A stretch of 64,000 nt of DNA from an uncultured Photobacterium sp. (GCF_947502415.1 NZ_CANMZV010000003.1:124001-188000), one strand, 5' to 3'; shown: positions 1 through 9,788, counted from the stretch's first letter. The notes: generated by a model from the sequence alone, not told the origin. Program-made: numbers and translations.

Positions 1-148
1 TCACCTTTCCTTTACCATATCGATCATCAATCGCCGCAGTAAAAATCACCGGCGTCATACCACGCTCTCGATAGTTAAAAGATGACTGTAATAAGGTCGT
101 CGACTTACCCGCATTCATTGCCGAGTAATAGAAATACATCTGGGCCAT
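1..148 (-). CDS. tdk: Thymidine kinase, N-terminal part (cut by window edge)
   Basis: The first 49 residues of a minus-strand gene are visible and the rest lies beyond position 1. They begin [20 protein letters not shown], which closely matches the start of E. coli thymidine kinase, including the P-loop segment AMNAGKST. The enzyme phosphorylates thymidine to dTMP in the salvage pathway. The ATG at 146-148 is preceded by a GGAG ribosome site. The gene lies downstream of the NhaC-type transporter on the same strand, but a terminator separates them, so it is probably its own unit. Confidence 0.93.
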   Translation of the reverse strand, partial: MAQMYFYYSAMNAGKSTTLLQSSFNYRERGMTPVIFTAAIDDRYGKGKV

Positions 149-233
149 ATGGCTCCCCGTCAAAGCGCAAAAAACTGCGCAAATGCTACAGAAAAGAGGG
201 GGGAATTGAAAGCGTGCCACTGCACGAAAAACG

Positions 234-268
234 CAAAAAAAAAAGCCCGCAATCAAATTGCAGGCTTT
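234..268 (-). terminator. Rho-independent terminator of the NhaC-type transporter gene
   Basis: On the minus strand AAGCCTGCAA and TTGCGGGCTT form a stem with a short loop, followed by a run of ten T residues. It lies about 30 bases past the transporter stop codon. Confidence 0.85.
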
Positions 269-295
269 CTCTTTTAGCGAAGTCTAAACTATGTA

Positions 296-1897
296 TTAGC
301 TTTTCATTTTCGCAGCCACTGCCGTTGGACGGCGAGATAACCACATCAGTGTCAAACAGACAAGGATAAAGGCAATCAATGCAGCCATGAATGCAACAGC
401 CATTGAACTAGTCAGGCCGAGCGCCAAGAAACCAACTGTTGATACCAGCGCTACAGACAAGGCATACGGCAACTGAGTCGCTACGTGATCAATATGATGA
501 CAACGCGCACCGGTCGAAGACAAGATCGTTGTATCTGAAATCGGTGAACAGTGGTCGCCGAAAACAGAACCCGCCAGAACCGCACCAAGCATTGGCAGCA
601 TTAAAGTGATATCTGCAGCGGCAGCCAAATCACCCGCGATTGGCAACATAATGCCGAAAGTACCCCAAGAAGTACCTGTCGAGAATGCCATCAGACCCGC
701 CAGCAGGAACAGGATTGCCGGTAGCAACATAGGGCTGATATTACCTTGAACAAGAGTCGATAGGTATTTACCAGTAGCCATATCACTGATCACGCTACCG
801 ATGCTCCAGGCAAATAGCAGAATAAGAATAGCGCCGAACATTGATTTAGCACCAGTCCACAGAGTCGATGCAATATCAGACATTGGAAGACGCTGGCGAA
901 TAACCGGGATCATTGCTGCCACAAAGCCAACCATTCCACCGTAGACCAGAGACATACCCACATTGGTATTTTCGAAGGCACCAAGAATATTAAAGGCAAT
1001 ACCGTTAGCAGCCAGAGCCTGGTAACCAGTGAACACCATAAAGAAGAAAGTTGAGAAAATCAGCGCAACAATCGGCATTACCAAATCAGCAACACGACCA
1101 TTTTCACTTTCTTCAATTTCTAGTTCATCATTTAAATCTTTTGCTTGGCTGTCATCATCACCTTCATCAAAACCATGACCATGACTTGCCTGCATTTCGT
1201 GTTTTTTCATTGGGCCGATATCCAACTGGAACCAAGCCACAACAAATACCATCAATAAAGCAAATACCGCGTAAAAGTTCATTGGGGCAAGCTGAAGAAA
1301 TGCGCTCAATGCAGAATATTCGGTCACACCGTGCGATACCAAAATACCACCAATCAGCGTAATAATATAAGCACCCCAGCTTGATGCAGGCATCAATACA
1401 CACATTGGAGCCGCGGTTGAATCCAGAATGTAAGCTAGTTTGGCACGAGAAACATAAAAACGATCAGTAACAGGGCGAGAAATTGAACCTACCGCCAGGC
1501 TATTAAAATAGTCATCAACGAAAATAAATACCCCAAGAAACGCTGCTAGCAATTTTGCGCCACGCTTCGATTTAATTTTGGTTTGTGCCCACTCAGCAAA
1601 AGCACGTGTACCACCAGAAAGGGTTAATAGTGCAGTCGTCATTCCCAAAAGGATTAGGAAAGCGACAATACTCATATTCCAACTATTAATAGAGCCGTCG
1701 TCAATGAACAGGCCTTTAACTGTATTACCCACATATTCAGTGGTCATGCCCAATGAAAAGTCAGTTAGCAGGAAGGAACCAAGAAGGACACCAACACCGA
1801 GGGAAACCAATACGCGACGAGTAAGAATCGCAAGGCCGAGTGCCACTAAAGGCGGTAATAATGAAATAGATGAATGGGAAAAATCTACGATATTCAT
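296..1897 (-). CDS. NhaC-superfamily transporter, probable lysine transporter (LysW type)
   Basis: A polytopic inner-membrane protein of about 533 residues with ten or more hydrophobic segments and the look of the NhaC Na+/H+ antiporter superfamily (FVDDYFNSL, SPISDTT and GTSWGTFG segments). A charged cytoplasmic-type loop rich in Asp, Glu and His sits near the middle. The chosen ATG at 1897 gives MNIVDFSHSS; an upstream in-frame ATG at 1948 would add 17 residues of poor membrane-protein character. A lysine riboswitch lies directly upstream. NhaC-family genes under this riboswitch were predicted in comparative work to be lysine transporters (LysW), so lysine uptake is more likely than pure sodium-proton exchange. 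The family call is firm; the substrate is inferred from the riboswitch. Confidence 0.82.
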   Translation of the reverse strand: MNIVDFSHSSISLLPPLVALGLAILTRRVLVSLGVGVLLGSFLLTDFSLGMTTEYVGNTVKGLFIDDGSINSWNMSIVAFLILLGMTTALLTLSGGTRAFAEWAQTKIKSKRGAKLLAAFLGVFIFVDDYFNSLAVGSISRPVTDRFYVSRAKLAYILDSTAAPMCVLMPASSWGAYIITLIGGILVSHGVTEYSALSAFLQLAPMNFYAVFALLMVFVVAWFQLDIGPMKKHEMQASHGHGFDEGDDDSQAKDLNDELEIEESENGRVADLVMPIVALIFSTFFFMVFTGYQALAANGIAFNILGAFENTNVGMSLVYGGMVGFVAAMIPVIRQRLPMSDIASTLWTGAKSMFGAILILLFAWSIGSVISDMATGKYLSTLVQGNISPMLLPAILFLLAGLMAFSTGTSWGTFGIMLPIAGDLAAAADITLMLPMLGAVLAGSVFGDHCSPISDTTILSSTGARCHHIDHVATQLPYALSVALVSTVGFLALGLTSSMAVAFMAALIAFILVCLTLMWLSRRPTAVAAKMKS

Positions 1898-1930
1898 GAT
1901 CTCTACGACAACCAATCTAGGTTGGAGATC
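1898..1930 (-). promoter_or_regulatory. Predicted ribosome-site-sequestering hairpin of the riboswitch
   Basis: In the mRNA, GATCTC (1930-1925) can pair with GAGATC (1903-1898), which ends directly at the ATG and holds the only purine-rich ribosome site. An inner CAACC/GGTTG stem strengthens the fold. This looks like the expression platform of the lysine riboswitch, acting on translation. It is a hand-folded prediction. Confidence 0.6.
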
Positions 1931-1995
1931 TACTGCTGAGCACGACATTTCGTCGTCAAGAGAAGAGTATAAAGGAAAGCAAGTCCCCTATTCCG

Positions 1996-2182
1996 ACCCC
2001 ACAGTAGCGCTCCATAGTTAATGTAATTATATACTATGGCAGTGTTGCCCCTATTCGGTGACAACCCCAGCAAGCAGGATTGATAGGCCTTACTCACTTC
2101 GGCATTGGCTCCTTTCTCTGGCTGTCATAGGAATCACCCTACAACCAGTTACTTATAGACAATGCGCCTCTACCCTTAGTCA
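1996..2182 (-). promoter_or_regulatory. Lysine riboswitch (L box)
   Basis: Read on the minus strand, the leader contains the conserved lysine-riboswitch blocks in order: GGTAGAGGCGCATT, a TAAGTAA segment, GGAGCCAATGCCGAAG, GCTGGGG, CACCGAATAGGGGCAACACT, a long hairpin (CCATAGT...ACTATGG at 2038-2012), and a closing GCGCTACTG that can pair with the opening GTAG to form P1. The aptamer ends about 100 bases before the transporter start. High lysine should fold P1 and lower expression. Confidence 0.88.
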
Positions 2183-2540
2183 AGGAAGAGTTCATTTTAC
2201 GGAATCACGAACCATTTGCAACAACATCAGATGAAAAATTTAACAGCATTAGTGAATAATCTTTCCCTAATGATGAAAAAACAAACAACACAAGCTTAAG
2301 AGCAATCAAAACCGATATGAAATTACGGACACTTAATAACATCAAGATTTCGATTAATTTCACAAACAACATCGCTCAGAAATATAAAAAGTGAGATTTA
2401 ATCAGCTTAATTGAAAGAAAAATAAATCCATGTTGGATATTTTATTTGGCATCGTAGGATTAAACGTATTATTATTGCCATTATAGATTTGAGACTGCTA
2501 TTATTTAATAAAATAGTTTAAGGCCAACAGGAAATATAAA
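2183..2540. other. Divergent intergenic region upstream of the riboswitch and hns
   Basis: No credible reading frame is present. It must hold the promoter of the riboswitch transcript on the minus strand and the hns promoter on the plus strand. The part nearest hns (about 2390-2530) is very AT-rich, as is usual for autoregulated hns promoters, but I could not fix a single promoter. Confidence 0.5.
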
Positions 2541-2936
2541 ATGTCTGATGCAATGAAAGCACTGTTAAACCTTCGTAGCCTTCGCGCACTTTCTCGTGAA
2601 TATACACTAGAGCAACTTCAGGAAGCTCTTGAGAAACTACAAACTGTTGTTAGCGAGCGTGAAGACTCTGAAGCAGAAGAGCGCGCTAAAGAAAGTGAGC
2701 GTAACGAAAAACTAGCTCAATACCGTGAAATGCTTCTTGCTGACGGTATCGACCCAGAAGAATTACTAGCTAGCCTAAATAAAGCACCTAAAGCAAAACG
2801 TGCTGCTCGTCCTGCTAAATATAAGTTCATTGACGAGAACGGCGAAGAGAAAACTTGGACTGGTCAAGGCCGTACTCCAAGCGCGCTGAAGAAAGCTCTA
2901 GATGAAGGCAAATCTCTTGAAGATTTCGAAATCTAA
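2541..2936 (+). CDS. hns: H-NS family nucleoid-associated DNA-binding protein
   Basis: A 131-residue protein of normal H-NS length. Residues 1-65 form the acidic coiled-coil oligomerisation region ([20 protein letters not shown]). A basic linker [16 protein letters not shown] leads to the C-terminal DNA-binding domain with the core [16 protein letters not shown], equivalent to the [11 protein letters not shown]-hook-like motif that reads the minor groove of AT-rich DNA. It silences AT-rich and foreign genes and compacts the nucleoid. The start is supported by AGGAA about eight bases upstream. It is monocistronic, with its own terminator. Confidence 0.95.
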   Translation: MSDAMKALLNLRSLRALSREYTLEQLQEALEKLQTVVSEREDSEAEERAKESERNEKLAQYREMLLADGIDPEELLASLNKAPKAKRAARPAKYKFIDENGEEKTWTGQGRTPSALKKALDEGKSLEDFEI

Positions 2937-2959
2937 TAATTGCTGAACATAAGCTGAAC

Positions 2960-2988
2960 AAAAAGCCCGGATTGTTCCGGGTTTTTTT
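2960..2988 (+). terminator. Rho-independent terminator of hns
   Basis: The stem AGCCCGGA/TCCGGGTT with loop TTGT is followed by seven T residues, about 25 bases after the hns stop codon. Confidence 0.88.
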
Positions 2989-3525
2989 ATATTCATATTT
3001 AGACCTATCGATAAAAGAACAAGATGCTATTTCATCGTTCCCTAACATTATTGCTCCCCCTACCCAATGGCACAACCAATTTGCATATCAGCAAGATTGT
3101 TCCCAAACACATAATTAGAATTAATACTCTACAATCAGGATAATTACTTTATAATTCGATATAGACACCACCTAAACCAGATAGCCATACCTTTTATAAC
3201 CCCCTTCCAATCCCAAAAACCAATTCCAAACACAAGCAATAACCTGAGCTCACCAGAGCTTCTCCACTGTTTAGAAACATCAAAAAATCGATTGATAGAA
3301 TCGTTTCCGTATCAAAGTAACTTAACGCAGTTAAAACAGCAGAGCACCACAAAGGACGAACTGTAACAGCTTGTTACTCTTGATGAATATCATAAAGCAA
3401 TAATTAAAACATGAAGCACTGAGTTACTCCATGCTTCTTCAAAGTATAACGTACATCAATACTGATTAATTCCCTTAACCTATAGAAAAAACAAATATAG
3501 AACAAACATACCATCGTGTAGGCAT
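2989..3525. other. Non-coding stretch between hns and the lytic transglycosylase gene
   Basis: About 540 bases between converging genes without a convincing gene. Small palindromes are present, for example GTAACAGCTTGTTAC at 3363-3377 and a GAAGCA/TGCTTC pair around 3413-3437, but no clear promoter or ribosome site. I assign no function. Confidence 0.4.
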
Positions 3526-3557
3526 AAAAAAGCCAGACTGTAATGTCTGGCTTTTTA
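3526..3557 (-). terminator. Bidirectional-type terminator after the lytic transglycosylase gene
   Basis: AAAAAAGCCAGAC and GTCTGGCTTTTT pair around the loop TGTAAT. There are T runs on both strands, so it can serve the minus-strand transglycosylase gene and also stop any transcription arriving from hns. Confidence 0.88.
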
Positions 3558-3567
3558 TCATTAAAAC

Positions 3568-4539
3568 TTATTGAATCTGATCGGCAAGATGGCTAACCGC
3601 CAAGGCAAAATAATGGGAGCGGTTCCACTTCAGCAAAGTTTGGTAATTCCCATATATCAGATACGCCCTGCCATGATTATCATCGGGTTGAATAATCCAG
3701 CCTTGAATATCAACTTTAGGTAAAGCCCGTCCATTCAATCTTCTAACGCCTAACTTCTGCCATTCATCTAATGAACGACCTTTACCCTTATCGACACCAA
3801 ATAAAGCATCATTTATACCTTCAGGTAATTTTACCTGCCGCCCCCAAGTATATTTGTCATTCCAGCCTGATTTCTTGAGATAATTTGCAGCCGATGCGAA
3901 TACATCCGCTTCAGTCTGCCAAATATCAATCCGACCATCATTATTCCCGTCAACGGCAAAAGTTAAAAACGAAGTAGGCATAAATTGCGGCTGTCCCATC
4001 GCCCCAGCCCATGAGCCTTTCATCTCTTCAGGTGCGATATGACCTTCATTGAGAATTTCCAATGCTGCCATTACCTGATTGCGGAAAAAAGCTTCCCGAC
4101 GTCCTTCATAGGCCAAGGTAGATAGCGCTTCAACAACATTATAATTTCCCATCAGGCGACCAAAGTTACTTTCAACCCCCCACAGCGCAACAATAAACCT
4201 AGGCTGCACTCCATATTGCCGACCAATTTTATCCAATGTCGTTTTATGTTTGCGGTAAAGTTGATTAGCTTGTTCAACTTTCCAATCAGGAACTGCTCGT
4301 GGAATATATTCATCCAGCGTCAATTTCTTTTCCGGTTGATTCTTGTCAGCCTTAACCGCACGTTCAACAAATGTAATACCTTCAAAAGCAGAGTTGATAA
4401 TCGACTCTGAAATTCCTTTTTCACGGGCTTCCGCTTTCAGCCCGAGTACATATTCATCAAATCCTTTATCTGCAGCTATAACCACAGACGAGAATCCTAA
4501 TCCCAAGGCCACCAGGGCCGATATCAATCGCTTATGCAT
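3568..4539 (-). CDS. mltB: Lytic murein transglycosylase, MltB family
   Basis: A 323-residue periplasmic enzyme that cleaves the MurNAc-GlcNAc bond of peptidoglycan to give 1,6-anhydro ends. A signal peptide (about residues 1-22, ending VVIAA) has no lipobox Cys, so it looks soluble rather than a lipoprotein like E. coli MltB. The catalytic Glu is E123 in WGVESNFG. GAMGQPQFMPTSF and an EF-hand-like loop DGNNDGRIDIW follow, both typical of the Slt35/MltB fold. The start has AAGGG upstream. It is convergent with hns and lies just downstream of ycgL on the same strand (gap 18 bases), so the two are probably co-transcribed. Confidence 0.9.
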   Translation of the reverse strand: MHKRLISALVALGLGFSSVVIAADKGFDEYVLGLKAEAREKGISESIINSAFEGITFVERAVKADKNQPEKKLTLDEYIPRAVPDWKVEQANQLYRKHKTTLDKIGRQYGVQPRFIVALWGVESNFGRLMGNYNVVEALSTLAYEGRREAFFRNQVMAALEILNEGHIAPEEMKGSWAGAMGQPQFMPTSFLTFAVDGNNDGRIDIWQTEADVFASAANYLKKSGWNDKYTWGRQVKLPEGINDALFGVDKGKGRSLDEWQKLGVRRLNGRALPKVDIQGWIIQPDDNHGRAYLIYGNYQTLLKWNRSHYFALAVSHLADQIQ

Positions 4540-4557
4540 AGTTACCCTTTACGAACT

Positions 4558-4830
4558 TTATTCGGCCTTTGCAGCCTTATACTGATCAAGCAAATTCGTC
4601 ACTGGCGGTGGCACCTGCAGGTAATATCCAACAGTTGCCAATGCTTCTTTTACCTTTTCCACATCTGCCAGCGCTAATTTACGTCCATTATCTAGTTTCA
4701 ACACCATAACAAACTGCGGCGTCCCAAAGGTTGCCATCAGGCTTTCGGGTACTTCTGAAAAATCATCTTTGTTGTTGATATATAGATATGTATTTTCTTT
4801 TTTAGGGCTTTTGTAAATCGCACAAAACAT
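4558..4830 (-). CDS. ycgL: YcgL family protein (DUF709)
   Basis: A 90-residue soluble protein that aligns along its whole length with E. coli YcgL: MFCAIYKS at the start, [17 protein letters not shown], and GYYLQVPPP near the end. The family is conserved beside the min operon in enterobacteria and vibrios; its biochemical role is not established. The ATG at 4830 matches the family N-terminus. A TTG one codon earlier is possible but less likely. It is divergent from minC. Confidence 0.88.
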   Translation of the reverse strand: MFCAIYKSPKKENTYLYINNKDDFSEVPESLMATFGTPQFVMVLKLDNGRKLALADVEKVKEALATVGYYLQVPPPVTNLLDQYKAAKAE

Positions 4831-5054
4831 CAAAAATAGCCTGTCAGTTTAATCTTTCACCTAATTCAGACCGCAATAATGCAAAATCATTCCCTCCGGT
4901 CGCCATCAAAAGGCCGCGCAGATGAGAAGCTTGTCTGAATTTCCAACGCTAAAGCAAGGATAGCTTGCTGTCATAACCTTTGGACTATAACATGCAAGTA
5001 CCTATGTGATAACGTACCTGAACGGCTAATTTAGCGACAATCATTGAGTTGAAT

Positions 5055-5717
5055 ATGGCAAATACAGCAGAACTTAAAGGGGGCTCATTTACGCTCTCAG
5101 CCCTGCACCTCGTAGACGGGGATATTGAAAAGGCAGCCGACTTTCTGAAAGAAAAAGTTGACCAGGCGCCGAATTTTTTTGCCTCTGCCCCCGTTGTTAT
5201 CGACATTAGTCAGACAGATGACCAAATTGATTTCGCACAGCTGAAAACAGCGGTGCAAAAAGCAGGTATGATACCTGTGGGAATCAGTGGTTGTAAGAAT
5301 GCCCGGTACCAGAGCCAGGCTAAAGAGGCCGGCTTTGCTATCATGAATGCCGCTCGACAGGCAAAAGCTGCTGAGCCAATGATGGTTCCGACTAAAATCA
5401 TCCGTACCCCAGTCCGTTCCGGGCAGCAAATCTACGCCAAAAACAGTGATTTGATTATTATGAACCACGTCAGTGCCGGTGCAGAAGTTATTGCTGATGG
5501 TTGTATCCATATCTATGGAACCATGCGTGGACGAGCTATTGCCGGTGCCAACGGACAACAGGAAGCAAGAATTTTTTGTCATAACTTACAATCTGAACTA
5601 ATTTCCATTGCAGGTATCTACTGGCTCAGTGATAAAATTCAGGACGAATTCTGGGGTAAAGGTGTCGTTATCTCACTAGCTGAAAATAATTTAAACATAG
5701 AGCATCTGGCTCTATAA
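5055..5717 (+). CDS. minC: Septum site-determining protein MinC
   Basis: The inhibitor of FtsZ ring assembly, recruited to the polar membrane by MinD. It has 220 residues: an N-terminal FtsZ-interacting domain (ELKGGSFTLSALHL, about residues 5-100) and a C-terminal beta-helix dimerisation and MinD-binding domain with RSGQQIYA, HVSAGAEVIADG, IHIYGTMRGRAIAGA and YWLSDKI. The ATG at 5055 matches the family start; the TTG two codons upstream is less likely. It is the first gene of minCDE and is followed 21 bases later by minD. Confidence 0.95.
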   Translation: MANTAELKGGSFTLSALHLVDGDIEKAADFLKEKVDQAPNFFASAPVVIDISQTDDQIDFAQLKTAVQKAGMIPVGISGCKNARYQSQAKEAGFAIMNAARQAKAAEPMMVPTKIIRTPVRSGQQIYAKNSDLIIMNHVSAGAEVIADGCIHIYGTMRGRAIAGANGQQEARIFCHNLQSELISIAGIYWLSDKIQDEFWGKGVVISLAENNLNIEHLAL

Positions 5718-5738
5718 AGTTTGATAAGGAATTAATTG

Positions 5739-6551
5739 ATGGCACGTATTATCGTTGTTACCTCGGGCAAAGGTGGCGTTGGTAAAACAACTTCCAGTGC
5801 AGCTATCGCATCGGGCCTAGCACTAAACGGCAAAAAAACAGCAGTAATTGATTTTGATATCGGCCTACGTAACCTTGACCTTGTTATGGGTTGTGAACGC
5901 CGTGTCGTTTATGATTTTGTTAATGTTATCAACGGTGAAGCAAACCTTAATCAGGCCCTGATTAAAGACAAGCGGGTTGATAATCTTTTTGTTCTTCCTG
6001 CTTCACAGACTCGTGACAAAGATGCACTGACCCGTGATGGCGTTGAGCAAGTATTGAAAGATATGGATGAAATGGGCTTTGAGTTCATTATTTGTGACTC
6101 TCCGGCCGGCATTGAAACCGGTGCCCTGATGGCACTGTACTTTGCCGATGAAGCCATTGTTACAACAAACCCGGAAGTCTCTTCTGTTCGCGATTCAGAC
6201 CGTATCCTTGGGATTCTGGATTCCAAGTCACGCCGAGCTGAAAACTCTCAAGAGCCAGTCAAAACGCATCTGTTGCTAACGCGTTACAACCCAGCACGCG
6301 TAACTCTGGGCGAAATGCTCAGCGTTGGCGATGTGGAAGAAATTCTTCATATTCCACTGCTAGGTGTAATCCCTGAAAGTCAGGCTGTGCTCAATGCATC
6401 GAACAAAGGTGAACCGGTTATTTTCGACAAAGAATCTGATGCAGGTATGGCCTATGAAGATACTGTAGGTCGTTTATTGAGCGAGGAACGCCCGTTCCGT
6501 TTCTTAGAGGAAGAGAAAAAAGGCTTCCTGAAACGTCTATTTGGAGGCTAA
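5739..6551 (+). CDS. minD: Septum site-determining ATPase MinD
   Basis: A membrane-associated ParA/MinD ATPase of 270 residues that oscillates between poles with MinE and carries MinC. It begins [18 protein letters not shown], the deviant Walker A motif with its signature Lys. Switch regions [11 protein letters not shown] and CDSPAGIE follow. The C-terminal amphipathic membrane-targeting helix ends [11 protein letters not shown]. The ATG has AAGGA eight bases upstream. Spacing to minE is 7 bases. Confidence 0.97.
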   Translation: MARIIVVTSGKGGVGKTTSSAAIASGLALNGKKTAVIDFDIGLRNLDLVMGCERRVVYDFVNVINGEANLNQALIKDKRVDNLFVLPASQTRDKDALTRDGVEQVLKDMDEMGFEFIICDSPAGIETGALMALYFADEAIVTTNPEVSSVRDSDRILGILDSKSRRAENSQEPVKTHLLLTRYNPARVTLGEMLSVGDVEEILHIPLLGVIPESQAVLNASNKGEPVIFDKESDAGMAYEDTVGRLLSEERPFRFLEEEKKGFLKRLFGG

Positions 6552-6558
6552 TTCAATT

Positions 6559-6828
6559 ATGGCTTTGCTAGAATTCTTCCGCCCTAAAAAACCAACGTCT
6601 GCAAGTCTTGCTAAAGAAAGACTTCAAATTATCGTTGCGGAAAGACGCTCCGCTGGCCAAGGCGAACCAAGCTACCTGCCACAACTCAAACAGGATATCC
6701 TGGAAGTGATCCGTAAATACGTCGAAATCACACCGGATCAAGTAAGCGTGAATCTCGATCAGAAAGAAGAAGACCTTTCTGTCCTGGAACTCAACGTAAC
6801 GCTGCCTGAAAAAGAAGCTGAACGTTAA
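6559..6828 (+). CDS. minE: Cell division topological specificity factor MinE
   Basis: An 89-residue activator of the MinD ATPase that restricts MinC/MinD to the poles. It starts [11 protein letters not shown] (membrane-binding N-terminus). The anti-MinCD helix [13 protein letters not shown] and the C-terminal topological specificity domain ending LELNVTLPE follow. The ribosome site GGAGG lies over the last codons of minD, so translation is probably coupled. It ends the minCDE operon. Confidence 0.96.
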   Translation: MALLEFFRPKKPTSASLAKERLQIIVAERRSAGQGEPSYLPQLKQDILEVIRKYVEITPDQVSVNLDQKEEDLSVLELNVTLPEKEAER

Positions 6829-6830
6829 AA

Positions 6831-6866
6831 ATAATAAAGCCCCGCACTTGCCGGGGCTTTATTATC
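6831..6866 (+). terminator. Bidirectional terminator between minE and rnd
   Basis: ATAATAAAGCCCCG and CGGGGCTTTATTAT form a long stem around a short loop between two convergent genes. Both strands end in T-rich sequence. Confidence 0.88.
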
Positions 6867-6880
6867 TATAAGCAAAAACG

Positions 6881-8002
6881 TTAACGGTCCAATAATGACG
6901 TAACCCGCTCTTCAAACAGCGATTTTCGCCATGTTTTTAGCATGTCTGGCATATCATCAGCTGGCTTTTGCTTCTTCCATGCCCATGAAATCAGTTGATT
7001 TACCTGCTTTTTAGATGCCAAAAACTCTGGAGCTAAGCCTGTTTCAGCTTCAACTTTTGTTACTTCGTCTTTAATTCGCTTCACTAACTGCTTATAGCCG
7101 GCCAAGTCGACCAATCTGACAATTTTCTCCGGATACTGCTGTGGCGACATATCATCAACATCATACGCCATCTTCAGCAAGCGACTTCCATGACGCTGAA
7201 TTTCCATATTGTCGAAGCCTTCCTTTGCCATTACCGCCTTAGACTTAATGTTAAAACGAGCCAGCTTCCACAAATTCAACTCTTTTACCACGAAGTTCAA
7301 CGCCAGATCGCGCTTACGAGCCTCCAGCATTCGCCACTTGGCAACCTTTTGCAAAATGGCTAACTGTTTGGGATCAAGCTGCCAGGCATTTTTTATATCA
7401 AGGTAAGCTTTATCCGGGTCAGCCTGTTTAACGCGCTTTAGCATCAGTGTTGCACATTCCTGCTCCAGAGCCTCCAACCAGCCCTTGGCTTCAACCTGCT
7501 CATAGAGCTTTTGAAAAAGCGGCAACAGGTAAAACACATCCGCGGCCGCATAATCAAGCTGCTTGGCTGTCAGCGGACGCGCCAGCCAATTGGTGCGAGC
7601 TTCTCCTTTGTCCAGCTCAATACCCAGGAAGTCGTTAACCAGAGTGCCAAAACCAGCAGATACACCGTAACCAAGGAACGATGCCATGACTTGAGTATCA
7701 AGCATCGGCACAGGCAAACAACCTGCGTAGTGCTGAAATACCTCAAGATCTTCACCGCAGGCATGAAGTACCTTAGTAACAGACTGATCACGCAACAGCG
7801 CCCACAACGGCTCAAGATCATCGATAGCAAGCGGATCGATTAATGCGAGGCAATCACCATCAAACAACTGGATCAACCCCAACTTAGGATAGAGCGTCCG
7901 GGTACGGACAAACTCAGTATCAAGCATCACTGTCGCCTGAGTGCGTGCATGCTCACATACGACTTCCAGCCGCTCAGTTGTTGTTACGATTTCAAAATTC
8001 AC
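6881..8002 (-). CDS. rnd: Ribonuclease D
   Basis: A 3'-to-5' exoribonuclease that trims tRNA precursors. The DEDD catalytic residues are in LDTEF, HACGEDLEVF and the late YAAADVFYL motif, followed by HRDC domains (about residues 210-373). The GTG at 8002 is chosen because it gives the E. coli-like N-terminus VNFEIVTTTE, 373 residues, with AAGG upstream. An earlier ATG at 8071 would add residues encoded by the intergenic hairpin. It lies downstream of fadD as in E. coli, with a hairpin between. Confidence 0.92.
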   Translation of the reverse strand: MNFEIVTTTERLEVVCEHARTQATVMLDTEFVRTRTLYPKLGLIQLFDGDCLALIDPLAIDDLEPLWALLRDQSVTKVLHACGEDLEVFQHYAGCLPVPMLDTQVMASFLGYGVSAGFGTLVNDFLGIELDKGEARTNWLARPLTAKQLDYAAADVFYLLPLFQKLYEQVEAKGWLEALEQECATLMLKRVKQADPDKAYLDIKNAWQLDPKQLAILQKVAKWRMLEARKRDLALNFVVKELNLWKLARFNIKSKAVMAKEGFDNMEIQRHGSRLLKMAYDVDDMSPQQYPEKIVRLVDLAGYKQLVKRIKDEVTKVEAETGLAPEFLASKKQVNQLISWAWKKQKPADDMPDMLKTWRKSLFEERVTSLLDR

Positions 8003-8045
8003 AGCAAACCTTTTGTTTAGACGACTTATACCAAACTGAAAGAAA

Positions 8046-8067
8046 GTGCCGGCGTAATAGCCGGCAC
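8046..8067 (-). terminator. Terminator-like hairpin between fadD and rnd
   Basis: A perfect eight-base stem GTGCCGGC/GCCGGCAC is followed on the minus strand by TTTCTTTC. It could end most fadD transcripts or act as a partial terminator before rnd. Confidence 0.6.
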
Positions 8068-8102
8068 TCATTATTCATTCAATTCTAACCTGATTTATCA
8101 GG

Positions 8103-9788
8103 TTATGCTTGTTGCGCCTGCTTATCAGACTCTTCTCGCAGCACACGGCGCAAAATTTTACCAACGTTAGTTTTTGGCAGCTCGTCGCGGAATTCAACAA
8201 CCTTAGGAACTTTATAACCCGTCAGGTGCTCACGGCAGTGCATGATCAACTCTTCACGAGTCAGACTCGGATCGCGTTTAACCACGCACACTTTCACCAC
8301 CTCACCAGAAATTTCGTGAGGCAGACCAATCGCAGCAACTTCCAGCACTTTGCTGTTCAGCGCAACGACATCTTCAATTTCATTCGGATATACATTGAAA
8401 CCTGAAACAAGGATCATATCTTTTTTACGGTCAACAATGTGCAGGAAGCCTTCATCATCGAAGCAGACGATATCACCAGTCGATAGCCAGCCATCATCGT
8501 CCAACACTTCTTTAGTCGCTTCCGGACGCTGCCAGTAGCCCTTCATCACCTGAGGGCCACGCACCTGAAGTTCACCGGTCTGATCATTACCCAGCACGTT
8601 GCCTTCTTCATCAACAATACGTACTTCGGTCGATGGTACAGGCAGGCCGATAGAGCCATTGTAATCCACCAAATCATACGGATAAGCCGCAACTAATGGC
8701 GAACACTCAGTCAGGCCGTAACCTTCCAGCAAGTAGTTATTAGTGATTTGCTTCCACTTCTCCGCTACTGCACGCTGCACAGCCATACCACCGCCAACGG
8801 ACAAACGCAGATTACTGAAATCCAGTTCGTGGAAATCTTCATTGTTTACCAATGCATTAAACAGGGTATTTACGCCAGTAATCGCCGTAAACGGATAACG
8901 CTGAAGCTCTTTAACAAACGTCGGGATATCTCGCGGGTTGGTGATCAGCAGGTTACGACCGCCCATTTCAATGAACAACAAACAGTTCACCGTCAGTGCA
9001 AACACATGATACAGCGGCAACGCTGTTACAATCAGCTCGCGGCCTTCAGTCAGAACAGGACCATAAGCACCTTTGGCCTGCATAACATTCGCCAGCATGT
9101 TACGGTGCGTCAGTTCCGCCCCCTTGGCTACGCCGGTTGTTCCCCCGGTGTATTGCAAAAACGCCGTATCATCACCGGACATAAACGGTTTGACATACTG
9201 CATGCGTCGACCTTTACGAAGGGCTGAGCGCATAGAAGTAGCATGAGGAAGGTGGTATTTAGGCACCATCTTCTTGATATATTTCACAACAAAATTAACC
9301 AGCGTGCCTTTCGGTCGAGAAAGCTGATCACCAAGGCGAGTCAGAACAACGTGCTCAACACAAGTATTCTTAACAATCGATTCAAGGGTGTGTGCAAAGT
9401 TCGAAACGATCACAATCGCTTTTGCGCCTGAATCGTTTAGCTGGTGCTCCAGCTCGCGCGGGGTGTAAAGCGGGTTCACATTAACCACAACACAACCGGC
9501 ACGAAGAATACCAAACAGTGCAATCGGATATTGCAGCAAGTTAGGCATCATGACAGCAACACGATCACCTTTTTTCAGTTTGAGATCATTTTGCAGGTAG
9601 GCAGCAAAAGCACGGCTACGCTCTTCCAGCTTACGGAAGGTCATGACCTTCCCCATATTGATAAATGCTGTTTGATCTGCAAACTTCTGTACAGATTGCT
9701 CAAACATTTCAACCAACGATGGATATTGATCCGGGTTGATTTCTGCCGGTACATCTTCCGGATAGCGGTTAAGCCAAACCTTATCCAC
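8103..9788 (-). CDS. fadD: Long-chain fatty acid-CoA ligase FadD
   Basis: An acyl-CoA synthetase of 561 residues that activates exogenous long-chain fatty acids at the inner membrane. ANL superfamily motifs are in order: the P-loop [12 protein letters not shown], the A5-type motif [14 protein letters not shown], the hinge region DRKKDMI, and the catalytic Lys in [11 protein letters not shown]. The start is GTG (9786-9788) with GGAGAG seven bases upstream. A FadR-like operator lies about 100 bases upstream, consistent with derepression by long-chain acyl-CoA. Confidence 0.95.
   Translation of the reverse strand: MDKVWLNRYPEDVPAEINPDQYPSLVEMFEQSVQKFADQTAFINMGKVMTFRKLEERSRAFAAYLQNDLKLKKGDRVAVMMPNLLQYPIALFGILRAGCVVVNVNPLYTPRELEHQLNDSGAKAIVIVSNFAHTLESIVKNTCVEHVVLTRLGDQLSRPKGTLVNFVVKYIKKMVPKYHLPHATSMRSALRKGRRMQYVKPFMSGDDTAFLQYTGGTTGVAKGAELTHRNMLANVMQAKGAYGPVLTEGRELIVTALPLYHVFALTVNCLLFIEMGGRNLLITNPRDIPTFVKELQRYPFTAITGVNTLFNALVNNEDFHELDFSNLRLSVGGGMAVQRAVAEKWKQITNNYLLEGYGLTECSPLVAAYPYDLVDYNGSIGLPVPSTEVRIVDEEGNVLGNDQTGELQVRGPQVMKGYWQRPEATKEVLDDDGWLSTGDIVCFDDEGFLHIVDRKKDMILVSGFNVYPNEIEDVVALNSKVLEVAAIGLPHEISGEVVKVCVVKRDPSLTREELIMHCREHLTGYKVPKVVEFRDELPKTNVGKILRRVLREESDKQAQQA

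Noticed and set aside
3300..3525. Possible small RNA ending at the terminator at 3526
   Set aside because: The palindromes are weak and scattered, and the terminator is explained by the converging genes.
5097..5582. 161-residue minus-strand frame over minC
   Set aside because: Antisense shadow with no homology that I recognise; minC is certain.
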